Below, in pieces: positions 26,473-33,892 of a stretch of 43,665 bases of DNA. The position numbers and the translations under genes were made by a program. Numbering within the stretch: the stretch's first letter is position 1; each line of letters begins with the position of its first letter. The DNA is from an uncultured Muribaculaceae bacterium. GTDB taxonomy: Bacteria > Bacteroidota > Bacteroidia > Bacteroidales > Muribaculaceae. The notes beneath the pieces are model-generated. The model ran no database searches. It was not told where the DNA came from and saw only the letters and a list, made by a program, of their open reading frames with translations. The stretch spans positions 1 through 43,665 of the forward strand of contig CAJUMI010000011.1 of assembly GCA_910587545.1 (NCBI GenBank). The letters run 5' to 3'.

Positions 26473-27441
26473 TTACTCAACCGACTCTTCTGACTCTTGT
26501 GAAGGGGCGGCTGAAGATTGTTCATCTGATGATATAACTTCGCCAGCACCGCCTTTGTTCAGTTTCGAAAGAGAGAAAGTGTATGTCACAGAAAAACTCC
26601 CAGTCACAGAGGCGCTGCGGGATCCATAGCCTGGGATGTACCACGGCTTGCCATAGGCGGTCTTCGACTCATGGAGTATCGAGTGATATTTGAAAGCCCA
26701 GCCTGCCGATATGGGGCCCCATAGTTTTACCCTCAGTCCCAGGACAAATTCCATCCACCCGACTGTCGAAGTCTGCGACGGTATGCCGAATTTGGCGGCT
26801 TCGTCCCAGTAAGGCACATCGACGGTTATGTTGGCGATCGAATATCTGAACGATGAAAAACCGTAACGCAGACCGCCATAAAACTGATAGTCGGGCGACG
26901 AGTTGTAAAGGAAGTTATAATTCATGCCTATGCGCATAAACAGGCTCATCGGCGACTTGTAGGTGTAATTGTTGCCAGATGGCTTATGGTCGGCCATTCC
27001 GAGGCCGAGTTCAAAAACCGGCTTGTAACGGTTGTGCAGACTCACCTCTGCGCCAAAGCCGATCAGTCCGTAGTCCTGGCCGAAGGCTCTCATGAGCGGA
27101 TCCCAGATGTCTACGCTGACAGAGGCGGCGTCCCATAACGGATATTTCATCCTGACCACAGGCAGAAGAGCTGTCGAGTCCATCCATTGTTCTCCGGTGA
27201 CGGTGTCGACATAGACAGTGCGCCCCTGCTCGTCGTGAAAGTGGGTCGAACGCGCTATGCGCGCCTGCATGATGCGGGCGGTGTCGTTACGCGCCTCATT
27301 GATGGACTGGGTGACAGTTGCGGGCGTCTCCACAGGCGTTACGCGGCGCTTCGGGGGCGTCTGCGCCGACATCCCGACCACCGATGCAATGAGTATGACC
27401 GTCACCAGACACGACCTTAATATGTTGCTGCTACTTGTCAT
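26473..27441 (-). CDS. DUF6048 family outer-membrane-type protein
   Basis: The 322-aa product has a signal peptide (hydrophobic segment VTVILIASVVGMSAQ) and a region of amphipathic beta strands with aromatic ends (GLIGFGAEVSLHNRYKPVFELGLGM, MRIGMNYNFLYNSSPDYQFYGGLRYGFS), consistent with a small outer-membrane barrel. It resembles DUF6048, a Bacteroidota family usually encoded next to DUF6452. The frame is open to 27585, but the ATG at 27441 overlaps the upstream stop in an ATGA and starts a proper signal, so it is chosen. The C-terminus is Ser/Glu-rich and probably disordered. Function unknown. Confidence 0.75.
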   Translation of the reverse strand: MTSSSNILRSCLVTVILIASVVGMSAQTPPKRRVTPVETPATVTQSINEARNDTARIMQARIARSTHFHDEQGRTVYVDTVTGEQWMDSTALLPVVRMKYPLWDAASVSVDIWDPLMRAFGQDYGLIGFGAEVSLHNRYKPVFELGLGMADHKPSGNNYTYKSPMSLFMRIGMNYNFLYNSSPDYQFYGGLRYGFSSFRYSIANITVDVPYWDEAAKFGIPSQTSTVGWMEFVLGLRVKLWGPISAGWAFKYHSILHESKTAYGKPWYIPGYGSRSASVTGSFSVTYTFSLSKLNKGGAGEVISSDEQSSAAPSQESEESVE

Positions 27442-27965
27442 TGCTCTCCGTCTGCGACTCTGAAATAGATATTTACATACACCTTGTCGACGTTGGTCAC
27501 CATCGAATCCAAGATTTCCACCCGCTCGATCAGATGGTCGGTGTAGTCCATACGTGTAATATGATATTTGTAATAGGCGCCGCACTCCTCAGACGCGAAA
27601 AACGGTATGCTCTTGTAGTCAAACGTTATCGTGTCGTTAAGTTCGGGATAATCGAGCTGCTTCCACTTGTAGGCGAAGCACCACGACACCGTTTCGTGGG
27701 TAGGACGCATAGGCAGATAGACCTGTGAGACCGCCTGTCCGGCCTGACTGAGGATGCTGTCGCCGGGCTGGCCGACGCCCGATATCGAAATGGAGTCGAC
27801 ACTGATGACCTTATCATCGGCCGGGTTGAGGAACTCAGCAAGAGGAACAGCATTGCGGTTCTCAGTACAGCCCGAACTGCTGCACGACTGAAATGCCGTA
27901 AGCGTCATTGCCGACAACGCCACCGCCAAAGCGGCAAACATAAAATGGCTGGTCTTTTTCTTCAT
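27438..27965 (-). CDS. DUF6452 family lipoprotein
   Basis: The 175-aa protein has a lipoprotein-like signal (TAFQSCSSSGC, with Cys near residue 28) and a short beta-rich body. It resembles DUF6452, a Bacteroidota family of unknown function that is typically paired with DUF6048, as here. It overlaps both neighbours by 4 nt (ATGA at 27962-27965 and 27438-27441), so the glycosyltransferase, DUF6452 and DUF6048 are translationally coupled. This points to a shared envelope role; none has been defined. Confidence 0.72.
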   Translation of the reverse strand: MKKKTSHFMFAALAVALSAMTLTAFQSCSSSGCTENRNAVPLAEFLNPADDKVISVDSISISGVGQPGDSILSQAGQAVSQVYLPMRPTHETVSWCFAYKWKQLDYPELNDTITFDYKSIPFFASEECGAYYKYHITRMDYTDHLIERVEILDSMVTNVDKVYVNIYFRVADGEQ

Positions 27966-28921
27966 TCGATATTGAGTTCTTCGTCTATCTCATAGTCGTT
28001 GCGCCCCGGCGAATTGCGCACCACAAGTTCACCGACAAATCCGGCGAGGAATAGCTGCGAGCCGAGCAACATCATCACCAGCGCGAGGTAGAAATACGGC
28101 GAATCTGTCACCAGTATGTAACTGTTGCCGTGATTCATGTTCCACAGCTTGATCGCGCCCACGACCGCCACGGCTATGAAGCCGAGGACAAACATCAGAC
28201 TGCCGAGCAGCCCGAAAAAGTGCATCGGTTTGGCTCCGAATCTACCGGTGAACCAAAGCGTGGCGAGATCAAGATAGCCGTTGACAAAACGGTCGAGGCC
28301 AAATTTTGTCTTGCCGTATTTACGCGCCTGATGGTGGACGACTTTCTCGCCTATGCGGTTGAAACCGGCGAGTTTGGCAAGATAGGGTATATAGCGGTGC
28401 ATGTCGCCATAGACCTCGATATGCTCTATCACCTTATGACGATAGGCCTTCAGGCCGCAGTTGAAGTCATGAAGATTCTTGATGCCGCTGACCTTGCGCG
28501 CCGTGGCGTTGAACAGCTTCGTCGGGATTGTCTTCGACAGCGGGTCATAGCGTTTCTGCTTGTAGCCCGACACCAAGTCATAGCCGTCCTCGGTGATCAT
28601 GCGGTAGAGTTCGGGGATCTCGTCGGGACTGTCCTGCAGATCGGCGTCCATCGTGATGACCACGTCGCCCTTGGCGCGGCGGAAACCGGTGTTCAGCGCC
28701 GGCGACTTGCCGTAGTTGCGGCGGAACGACACACCTTTGACCGACGGATTGTTCTGCCGCAGACGCTTGATCACCTCCCAGGAGTTGTCGGTCGACCCGT
28801 CGTCGACAAATATTATCTCATAGCTGAAACCGTTGGCCGACATCACCCGCCCGATCCACTGCTCGAGTTCGGGAAGCGATTCGGCCTCGTTGTATAACGG
28901 TATGACTACTGATATATCCAT
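27962..28921 (-). CDS. GT2 family glycosyltransferase, polyprenyl-phosphate-sugar synthase type
   Basis: The 319-aa protein has a GT-A domain at the N-terminus (DISVVIPLYNEAESL, IIFVDDGSTDNSW, FRRNYGKSPALNTGF and the DXD motif in MDADLQDSPDEI) and two C-terminal membrane helices (about 229-252 and 266-300). This is the DPM1/GtrB/ArnC arrangement, in which a nucleotide sugar is joined to undecaprenyl phosphate at the inner membrane. HDFNCGLKAYR and HHQARKYGKTKFG are typical of the group. The donor sugar is unknown. It lies 12 nt after the DUF4199 gene and is coupled to DUF6452. Confidence 0.88.
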   Translation of the reverse strand: MDISVVIPLYNEAESLPELEQWIGRVMSANGFSYEIIFVDDGSTDNSWEVIKRLRQNNPSVKGVSFRRNYGKSPALNTGFRRAKGDVVITMDADLQDSPDEIPELYRMITEDGYDLVSGYKQKRYDPLSKTIPTKLFNATARKVSGIKNLHDFNCGLKAYRHKVIEHIEVYGDMHRYIPYLAKLAGFNRIGEKVVHHQARKYGKTKFGLDRFVNGYLDLATLWFTGRFGAKPMHFFGLLGSLMFVLGFIAVAVVGAIKLWNMNHGNSYILVTDSPYFYLALVMMLLGSQLFLAGFVGELVVRNSPGRNDYEIDEELNIE

Positions 28922-28933
28922 TATTATGTAAGA

Positions 28934-29503
28934 TTATTGTTGCATTTGCGGGGGCTTCGGCGGCGCAGGCCGAGTGACAGCCCTTATTATCGAAGACAGA
29001 ACCATCGACAGTAACGAACCCGTCAAAACTCCGAACCAGATGATCTGCATGGCCGTCCCGCCGGCCGTAGGCTGCAAGTTGTTGTCCTGAATCTTCTGCA
29101 GTAGATTGGCTATTTCTCTTGCTTCGGCGGTGTCGACAGCCAAGTACAGCTCTTTGGCCATGTTGATAGAATTGTTGATATACGCCGGCTCGATAAAACG
29201 CAGATAGATATACGCGGTCAGAGCCATCAGCAACGATCCGAAGAAGAAAATACAGATGCCGTGGAGCCACATGGCGGAAAACTGTCTCTTACAGTTGTCG
29301 GCGCGGTAGCCGCGGCGCAAGAAAAAATAAACTATGACAGGCACAGCGGCAACCATCACCATAGCCGCAAGAAACAAGACCGGACTGTCGATAGACTTGA
29401 ACAGTGCCACACACAGCACCGACAGATATATACCGAACCAGAAACCGTCGTCCGCTCCGCGACGATAGATCGATTTCACCATGCCATTTGACTGATTATC
29501 CAT
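28934..29503 (-). CDS. DUF4199 integral membrane protein
   Basis: The 189-aa protein has four predicted membrane helices (about 18-38, 40-60, 80-100 and 150-172) and a Pro-rich tail. It matches DUF4199, a Bacteroidota family commonly encoded just upstream of a GT2 glycosyltransferase like the next gene. The frame is open to 29536, but that position falls inside an exact -7 element (29534-29541), so the ATG at 29503, giving MDNQSNGMVK and a 24-nt leader, is the start. Function unknown; a role assisting the neighbouring glycosyltransferase is inference. Confidence 0.8.
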   Translation of the reverse strand: MDNQSNGMVKSIYRRGADDGFWFGIYLSVLCVALFKSIDSPVLFLAAMVMVAAVPVIVYFFLRRGYRADNCKRQFSAMWLHGICIFFFGSLLMALTAYIYLRFIEPAYINNSINMAKELYLAVDTAEAREIANLLQKIQDNNLQPTAGGTAMQIIWFGVLTGSLLSMVLSSIIRAVTRPAPPKPPQMQQ

Positions 29504-29533
29504 TATTAAATCTGAAAAGCATTGCTTACACTG

Positions 29534-29541
29534 CAAAGTTA
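29534..29541 (-). promoter_or_regulatory. -7 element of the DUF4199-GT2-DUF6452-DUF6048-SDR operon
   Basis: The minus strand reads TAACTTTG, an exact match. Transcription would start near 29527. This excludes the upstream in-frame start at 29536 for DUF4199. Confidence 0.5.
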
Positions 29542-29647
29542 ATGCAAAATAATCAGCCTCACAACATTTCGCGTCAGAAGTGACACATGGAAGATGGAGC
29601 GGCGGCGATTTTTCGCGTCGCCGAATGTAATTTCACGAAAATTACAT

Positions 29648-29655
29648 TATCTTTG
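29648..29655 (+). promoter_or_regulatory. -7 element for the DUF362 gene
   Basis: TATCTTTG matches the consensus exactly and overlaps the in-frame GTG at 29655, so that GTG cannot be the start; the ATG at 29703 is. Confidence 0.5.
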
Positions 29656-29702
29656 TGATCAACAACATAGAATTGAATATCCCAACAAAACCAGATAACC
29701 AA

Positions 29703-30611
29703 ATGGCAAGCAATAACAAAATATCAAAAGTCTATTATTGCCCTCGCATCACTGCTGACAATCTTGTCGGAATATATGATGCGCTCGGGCGGGAGGCAAA
29801 AGGGCGCGTGGCTGTCAAACTATCGACAGGCGAGGCCGGCAATCCCAACCATCTGAGCGTGGATGTGATCAAGAAGCTCGTCCACAAGGTCGACGGCACA
29901 ATCGTCGAGTGTAACACAGCCTACGACGGGCGCCGCAACAACACTCCGGATCATCTTCAGACTGCCGCCGAACACGGTTTCACGGCCATCGCCGAAGTCG
30001 ACATCATGGACGAAGCCGGCGACATGGCGCTCCCCGTCCGCAACGGCAGACATCTCAAAGAGAATTTCGTCGGCAGGAACTGGCGCAATTACGACTTCAC
30101 AATAATCCTCTCGCATTTCAAAGGACACCCGATGGCCGGGTTCGGCGGAGCGCTGAAGAATGTCGCTATCGGCATGGCCTCTGCCGAGGGCAAGGCGTGG
30201 ATCCACACAGCCGGCCAATCAAAGGCTGTTCCCATTGACTGGGAGAAGATTCCGCCACAGAATGATTTTCTCGAGTCGATGGCCGAAGCCTGTGAATCCG
30301 TATTCGACGTTGCCGGCGAAAACATATTGTATATCAGCGTAGCCAACAACCTATCGGTCGATTGCGACTGTGTGGCCGAGCCCGAAAAGGTGATGATGAG
30401 CGATATTGGCATTCTTGCCTCGCTCGACCCCGTGGCGCTCGACCGTGCATGCGTCGACATGGTCTATGCATCGCCCGACCACGGCAAGATGCATCTCATC
30501 GAGCGGATGGAGTCGCGCGGAGCCTGCCGCTTGCTTGACTACGCCGAGGAACTCGGATTAGGAAGTCAGAAATACGAAATCGTAAATGTCGAACCTGTCA
30601 GAACTGAATAG
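29703..30611 (+). CDS. DUF362 domain protein
   Basis: The 302-aa product fits DUF362, with VAVKLSTGEAGNPNHLSVDVIKKLV, GTIVECNTAYDGRRNNTPDHLQTAAEHG, ILSHFKGHPMAGFGGALKNVAIGMAS and the end block DIGILASLDPVALDRACVDMVY. Many family members are fused to or encoded with ferredoxin domains; this one has no Cys-rich ferredoxin segment, so it is a stand-alone version. The function is not established. The start at 29703 is chosen because a -7 element occupies the earlier GTG. Its last 26 bp overlap the start of a P-loop kinase gene, so the two are probably coupled. Confidence 0.82.
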   Translation: MASNNKISKVYYCPRITADNLVGIYDALGREAKGRVAVKLSTGEAGNPNHLSVDVIKKLVHKVDGTIVECNTAYDGRRNNTPDHLQTAAEHGFTAIAEVDIMDEAGDMALPVRNGRHLKENFVGRNWRNYDFTIILSHFKGHPMAGFGGALKNVAIGMASAEGKAWIHTAGQSKAVPIDWEKIPPQNDFLESMAEACESVFDVAGENILYISVANNLSVDCDCVAEPEKVMMSDIGILASLDPVALDRACVDMVYASPDHGKMHLIERMESRGACRLLDYAEELGLGSQKYEIVNVEPVRTE

Positions 30612-31098
30612 TCTGCTTGCCGTTGATGCAGTCCTGCTGTGCGGAGTCAGCGGTTCAGGCAAGACCCGGCTGGCTAAAAAGCTGGAAAGAGCCGGTTTTC
30701 ATCGGATTTCAATCGACGGGCTCGTAGACCTGCGCTACGGCCATGAATTCGACAATATGTCGCCTGAACTCAGAAAGGCCGCCTACAACGAAGCACACTC
30801 TGCGGCAGCTGCGGAACTTGAGCGTCTGCTGTCTGAAGGGCGCAAGGTTGTGATCGACGGTTCGATGTGCAAGCGGGCCAAGCGCGACATGATGCGCGAA
30901 GTCTGCCGGCGCTGCGGTGTCGAGGCCCTGACCGTATTTCTCGACGCAACGTTCGAGACCCTCAGCGGGCGCCTGTCCGGCCGTCGCGACAGCGGTCCCG
31001 ATGACCGGACAGTCTCGACCGGGGAACTAAAGACATTCCTCGCAAATTTCGAACGCCCTACCCCGGACGAGCACACACTGATCATGCTACAGCAATGA
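30586..31098 (+). CDS. P-loop kinase-like NTPase (AAA_33 type)
   Basis: The 170-aa protein has a Walker A loop, CGVSGSGKTRLA (Gly20-Thr27), then the pattern of small-molecule or RNA-end kinases: a possible acceptor site ISIDGLVDLRYG, a strand KVVIDGSMCKRAKRD, and a lid-like RLSGRRDSG. It is close to AAA_33/zeta-type kinases, but the substrate cannot be read from sequence. A toxin role is possible for zeta-like folds, but no antitoxin gene is adjacent. It overlaps DUF362 by 26 bp. Its stop is 25 nt from the convergent thioesterase stop. Confidence 0.72.
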   Translation: MSNLSELNSLLAVDAVLLCGVSGSGKTRLAKKLERAGFHRISIDGLVDLRYGHEFDNMSPELRKAAYNEAHSAAAAELERLLSEGRKVVIDGSMCKRAKRDMMREVCRRCGVEALTVFLDATFETLSGRLSGRRDSGPDDRTVSTGELKTFLANFERPTPDEHTLIMLQQ

Positions 31099-31123
31099 CC
31101 GCATTCAGTGCTGATATGTTAAT

Positions 31124-31570
31124 TCACAGCGGGCGGCCTTCGTAGTCGGAGATCACGCGTCGCCACTCGGGCGAGATGTCGACGGCTCGGCAGGTGTGGG
31201 TGTCGATGTTGACCATAGTTGTTATTGCCCGGCATTTCACTTCGCCGGTGTCGGAGTTGACGACGCGCTGCTCAAGCCGGAGCGATTTGGCCGACATCGA
31301 CTCGACGGCCGTAAGCACCTCGAGCGGTTCCTCGAGATAAGCCGGGGCATGGAAGTCGCAGTTAATGTTGGCGACGACCACGGCCAGTTTGTCGTGGTCG
31401 AGGCGTCCGTCGATAAACTGATGGAAATAGTTGGCCTTGCCGAGATCCATGAGCTGGATATACACCGAGTTGTTTAGGTGGCCTAGCATATCGATGTCGT
31501 TGAACCGAAGCTGCACGGGCTGACGATGATGAAATTCGAAATTAGCCTGAGGTACGCGTGACTGAGACAT
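31124..31570 (-). CDS. acyl-CoA thioesterase, hotdog fold (4HBT/YbgC type)
   Basis: The 148-aa protein is a single hotdog domain with the family motif RFNDIDMLGHLNNSVYIQLMDLGKANYF, in which Asp and His-Leu-Asn-Asn mark the YbgC/4HBT active region. INCDFHAPAYLEEPLEVLTAVESM forms the next strands. It should hydrolyse acyl-CoA or acyl-ACP thioesters in the cytoplasm; chain length is unknown. It is the last gene of the esterase-recF-DUF721 run, 25 nt after DUF721. Confidence 0.86.
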   Translation of the reverse strand: MSQSRVPQANFEFHHRQPVQLRFNDIDMLGHLNNSVYIQLMDLGKANYFHQFIDGRLDHDKLAVVVANINCDFHAPAYLEEPLEVLTAVESMSAKSLRLEQRVVNSDTGEVKCRAITTMVNIDTHTCRAVDISPEWRRVISDYEGRPL

Positions 31571-31595
31571 TGCTTATAGTTTTTTTTGATATTAC

Positions 31596-31886
31596 CTAAT
31601 GAATAACAATCGACTTGACGATTTGTCGGCCGACAGCCTGATTTATCCGGCCGCAGAGATTGTCGGTAAGGAATGAGAGTTCGCTTTTGAGCGGAGCCGA
31701 GGAGATATAGACGTGGAGCACACCGTCGGTTATGTAGCGCCTGGTGGTTAGACGGTTGACGGTAGGCCCGACGACTTCGGCCCACAGATAGGATGCACGC
31801 TGCTCGTCGTAGACATCGCGGAGCCCGACGCGCGACATAGCCTCGTTAAATATCTGGGCAAACGGTTTCGGATCGGTCCACTTCAT
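31596..31886 (-). CDS. DUF721 / DciA-like protein
   Basis: The 96-aa protein matches DUF721, with an N-terminal helix (FAQIFNEAMSRVGLRDVYDEQ), WAEVVGPTVNRLTTRRYITDGVLHVYISSAPLKSELSFL and a C-terminal helix. The family includes DciA, which helps load the replicative helicase in bacteria lacking DnaC. In many bacteria such a gene stands beside recF or other replication genes, as it does here: it begins 3 nt after the recF stop. Whether this short Bacteroidota version loads DnaB is inference. Confidence 0.8.
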   Translation of the reverse strand: MKWTDPKPFAQIFNEAMSRVGLRDVYDEQRASYLWAEVVGPTVNRLTTRRYITDGVLHVYISSAPLKSELSFLTDNLCGRINQAVGRQIVKSIVIH

Positions 31887-31889
31887 AAT

Positions 31890-32990
31890 CTAACGCGATA
31901 TAGGGGTGAACACTCCGCCGACAACACTCCAGATGGAGTCGCTGCCGCCGGTAAGGGCTATGATCTCGTCGAGATGGCGACGGTTGGTGTCGGTGACAAA
32001 TATCTGGCCAAAGGTGTCGGTCGCGACTATGCGCATGATCCGCTCGACACGGCCTGCGTCGAGTTTGTCGAAAATGTCGTCGAGCAGCAGCAGGGGCGAC
32101 ATGGCAGTGACCTCCCGCAGAAACTCATACTGGGCGAAGCGCAGGGCTATGGTGTAGGTCTTGGACTGACCCTGCGAGGCCGTCTGGCGCGCGGGCATGT
32201 CGTCGAGGGTCATCTCCACGTCGTCGCGGTGGATGCCTACGGAAGTATGCCGCAGGATGCGGTCGCGCTCGCGGTTGGCGGCGAGCAGACCGGCGAGAGT
32301 GACGCCGTCGGACAGATGAGAGCGATAGGTCAGCCGCGGAGTCTCGCGTGTGCCGGAAATTTCGGCATAATAACGTCCGAAGATCTCAGACAGACGATCG
32401 ACTCGCTCAGCGCGCACACGGCGGATATAGTCGGCCGACATGTCCATCTGCATCTCCACGGCCATGTAGAGACTGGTATCGGCAATGCCGTCGCGCAACA
32501 TCGAGTTGCGCTGGGTAAGAGTCCGGTTATAGCGGATCAAAGCCTCGAGATAGCGGGCGTCGCCCTGAGAAATGACCATGTCGAGGAAGCGTCGACGCAC
32601 CTCGCCGCTGCCATTGATAATCTCTATGTCGGCCGGAGCGACCATGACGAGCGGAAAAAGGCCGATATGCTCGCTCAGACGGCGGTATTCCTTGCCGGAG
32701 CGGCGAAATGACTTGCGTTTGCCGACAGCGAGCCCCGCCACAATCTCCTCGTCGACATCACGACGCAGATAATGACCGCGCACTATGGCGAAATCCTCGC
32801 CGCGTCTGATCAGCATCGGGTCGGTCAGACCGGCGAAACTCTTGCAGAAACTGAGGAAGTGGATCGCGTCAAGAAGGTTGCTTTTGCCAACTCCGTTGTC
32901 GCCCAGAAAGCAGTTGATCTTGTGAGAGAACTCGAGCGAGCACTCGCCGATGTTCTTGAAATTGGTCAGATTCAGTGACTGCAGTATCAT
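31890..32990 (-). CDS. recF: DNA replication/repair protein RecF
   Basis: The 366-aa SMC-like ATPase acts at single-strand gaps with RecO and RecR. It has Walker A GDNGVGKSN (Gly30-Asn38), the RecF start LNLTNFKNIGECSLEF, the middle segment PLVMVAPADIEIINGSGEVRRRFLDMVISQ, the signature SQGQSKTYTIALRFAQYEFL, and Walker B/D-loop LLLLDDIFDKLDAGRV. The frame is open to 33053, but the ATG at 32990, which overlaps the esterase stop in an ATGA, gives the canonical RecF start. It is followed after 3 nt by DUF721. Its position behind a secreted esterase gene rather than near dnaA/gyrB is unusual among bacteria generally. Confidence 0.93.
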   Translation of the reverse strand: MILQSLNLTNFKNIGECSLEFSHKINCFLGDNGVGKSNLLDAIHFLSFCKSFAGLTDPMLIRRGEDFAIVRGHYLRRDVDEEIVAGLAVGKRKSFRRSGKEYRRLSEHIGLFPLVMVAPADIEIINGSGEVRRRFLDMVISQGDARYLEALIRYNRTLTQRNSMLRDGIADTSLYMAVEMQMDMSADYIRRVRAERVDRLSEIFGRYYAEISGTRETPRLTYRSHLSDGVTLAGLLAANRERDRILRHTSVGIHRDDVEMTLDDMPARQTASQGQSKTYTIALRFAQYEFLREVTAMSPLLLLDDIFDKLDAGRVERIMRIVATDTFGQIFVTDTNRRHLDEIIALTGGSDSIWSVVGGVFTPISR

Positions 32991-33793
32991 CGATTGAACG
33001 CTTCGCTGAAGAAAAGCAGATAGTGGAGAATCGAATTGTTCCAGTATTCCCATGTGTGGGCTCCGGGACGCGAGACATAGTCATGGGGTATGCCGGCTTC
33101 GAGCAACACGCGGTGGAGATTGTCATTGACACCGGCGAAGAAGTCGTCTACGCCGCAGTCAAAATAGATGTTGACCTGACCGGGCCTGATATTTTTGACC
33201 AGGTTCACTACGGCTGCGGCCTCCCAGCGCTCGGGATGAGTCTCCATCGTGCCGAGAGCATTGTTGAGGTTCCAGTTGCCTGGAAATGGACGGATGTCGA
33301 CACCGCCGCTCATGCTGCCGGCGTTGCCGAACACATCGGGATGACGGAAAGCGAGATAGAGCGCTCCGTGGCCTCCCATGCTCAGACCGGTGACAGCGCG
33401 TTTCGACGGCTCGGGAATTGTCGGATAGTTTTTATCTATAAACGGGATAAGATCATTGATGAAGAATGACTCCATCTGTATGCCGGGATTCTCGAACGAG
33501 TCCATGTACCATGAGTCGCGGCCATCAGGATTGACAATGATCATGCCATAGCGGTCAGCCATGTCCTTGATGCGTGGCTGGTGTGAGAGCCAGTCGTTCT
33601 GATTGCCGGCATAGCCATGTAGAACATAAGCGACGGGCAGTCGGCGGTCTGACTGAACATCATCCGGCACAACGACCAGGACGGTCATGGCGGTTGAGAG
33701 ATTTCCGGTCGCCACTGTCACGGTGTCGACTCGGGCCGCTGACGCCGCAAACACGGCAAAGGCCACGAAAAGAGTTGAAAGAATGCGCTTCAT
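32987..33793 (-). CDS. secreted CE1-like esterase (PF00756 family)
   Basis: The 268-aa protein has a signal peptide (about 1-19, ending AASA) and an alpha/beta-hydrolase fold of the esterase-D/CE1 type. LPVAYVLHGYAGNQNDWL leads to the nucleophile elbow GLSMGGHG (Ser138). The likely acid is Asp216 or Asp217 in DCGVDDFF, and the base is His246 in PGAHTWEYW. Relatives remove acetyl or feruloyl groups from plant glycans, or hydrolyse small esters. Substrate unknown. It has its own -7 element at 33817-33824 and is coupled by a 4-nt overlap to recF. Confidence 0.87.
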   Translation of the reverse strand: MKRILSTLFVAFAVFAASAARVDTVTVATGNLSTAMTVLVVVPDDVQSDRRLPVAYVLHGYAGNQNDWLSHQPRIKDMADRYGMIIVNPDGRDSWYMDSFENPGIQMESFFINDLIPFIDKNYPTIPEPSKRAVTGLSMGGHGALYLAFRHPDVFGNAGSMSGGVDIRPFPGNWNLNNALGTMETHPERWEAAAVVNLVKNIRPGQVNIYFDCGVDDFFAGVNDNLHRVLLEAGIPHDYVSRPGAHTWEYWNNSILHYLLFFSEAFNR

Positions 33794-33816
33794 CTGAAAT
33801 TTTCATTTTAGAATTA

Positions 33817-33824
33817 CAAAGGTA
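33817..33824 (-). promoter_or_regulatory. -7 element of the esterase-recF operon
   Basis: The minus strand reads TACCTTTG, matching TAnnTTTG; transcription would start about 15 nt before the esterase ATG. It is only 26 nt from the divergent -7 element at 33851. Confidence 0.45.
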
Positions 33825-33850
33825 AACAAAAAATACGAGAATATTTTGTG

Positions 33851-33858
33851 TAATTTTG
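33851..33858 (+). promoter_or_regulatory. -7 element of the deacetylase-GT2 operon
   Basis: TAATTTTG matches TAnnTTTG on the plus strand, with transcription likely starting near 33865 and a leader of about 28 nt. The compact 99-nt divergent region 33794-33892 holds both promoters. Confidence 0.45.
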
Positions 33859-33892
33859 CGTGTAAATATCGCATCAGCAAAAATATCAGCAA

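Noticed and set aside
28130..28897. 255-aa open frame on the plus strand
   Set aside because: Antisense to the GT2 gene with intact DXD motif; the shadow protein has no coherent domain.
30586..31098. Zeta-type toxin of a toxin-antitoxin pair
   Set aside because: The P-loop fold fits, but no small antitoxin gene is adjacent and the gene is coupled to DUF362.
31974..32711. 245-aa open frame on the plus strand
   Set aside because: Antisense to recF, which has all its ATPase motifs.
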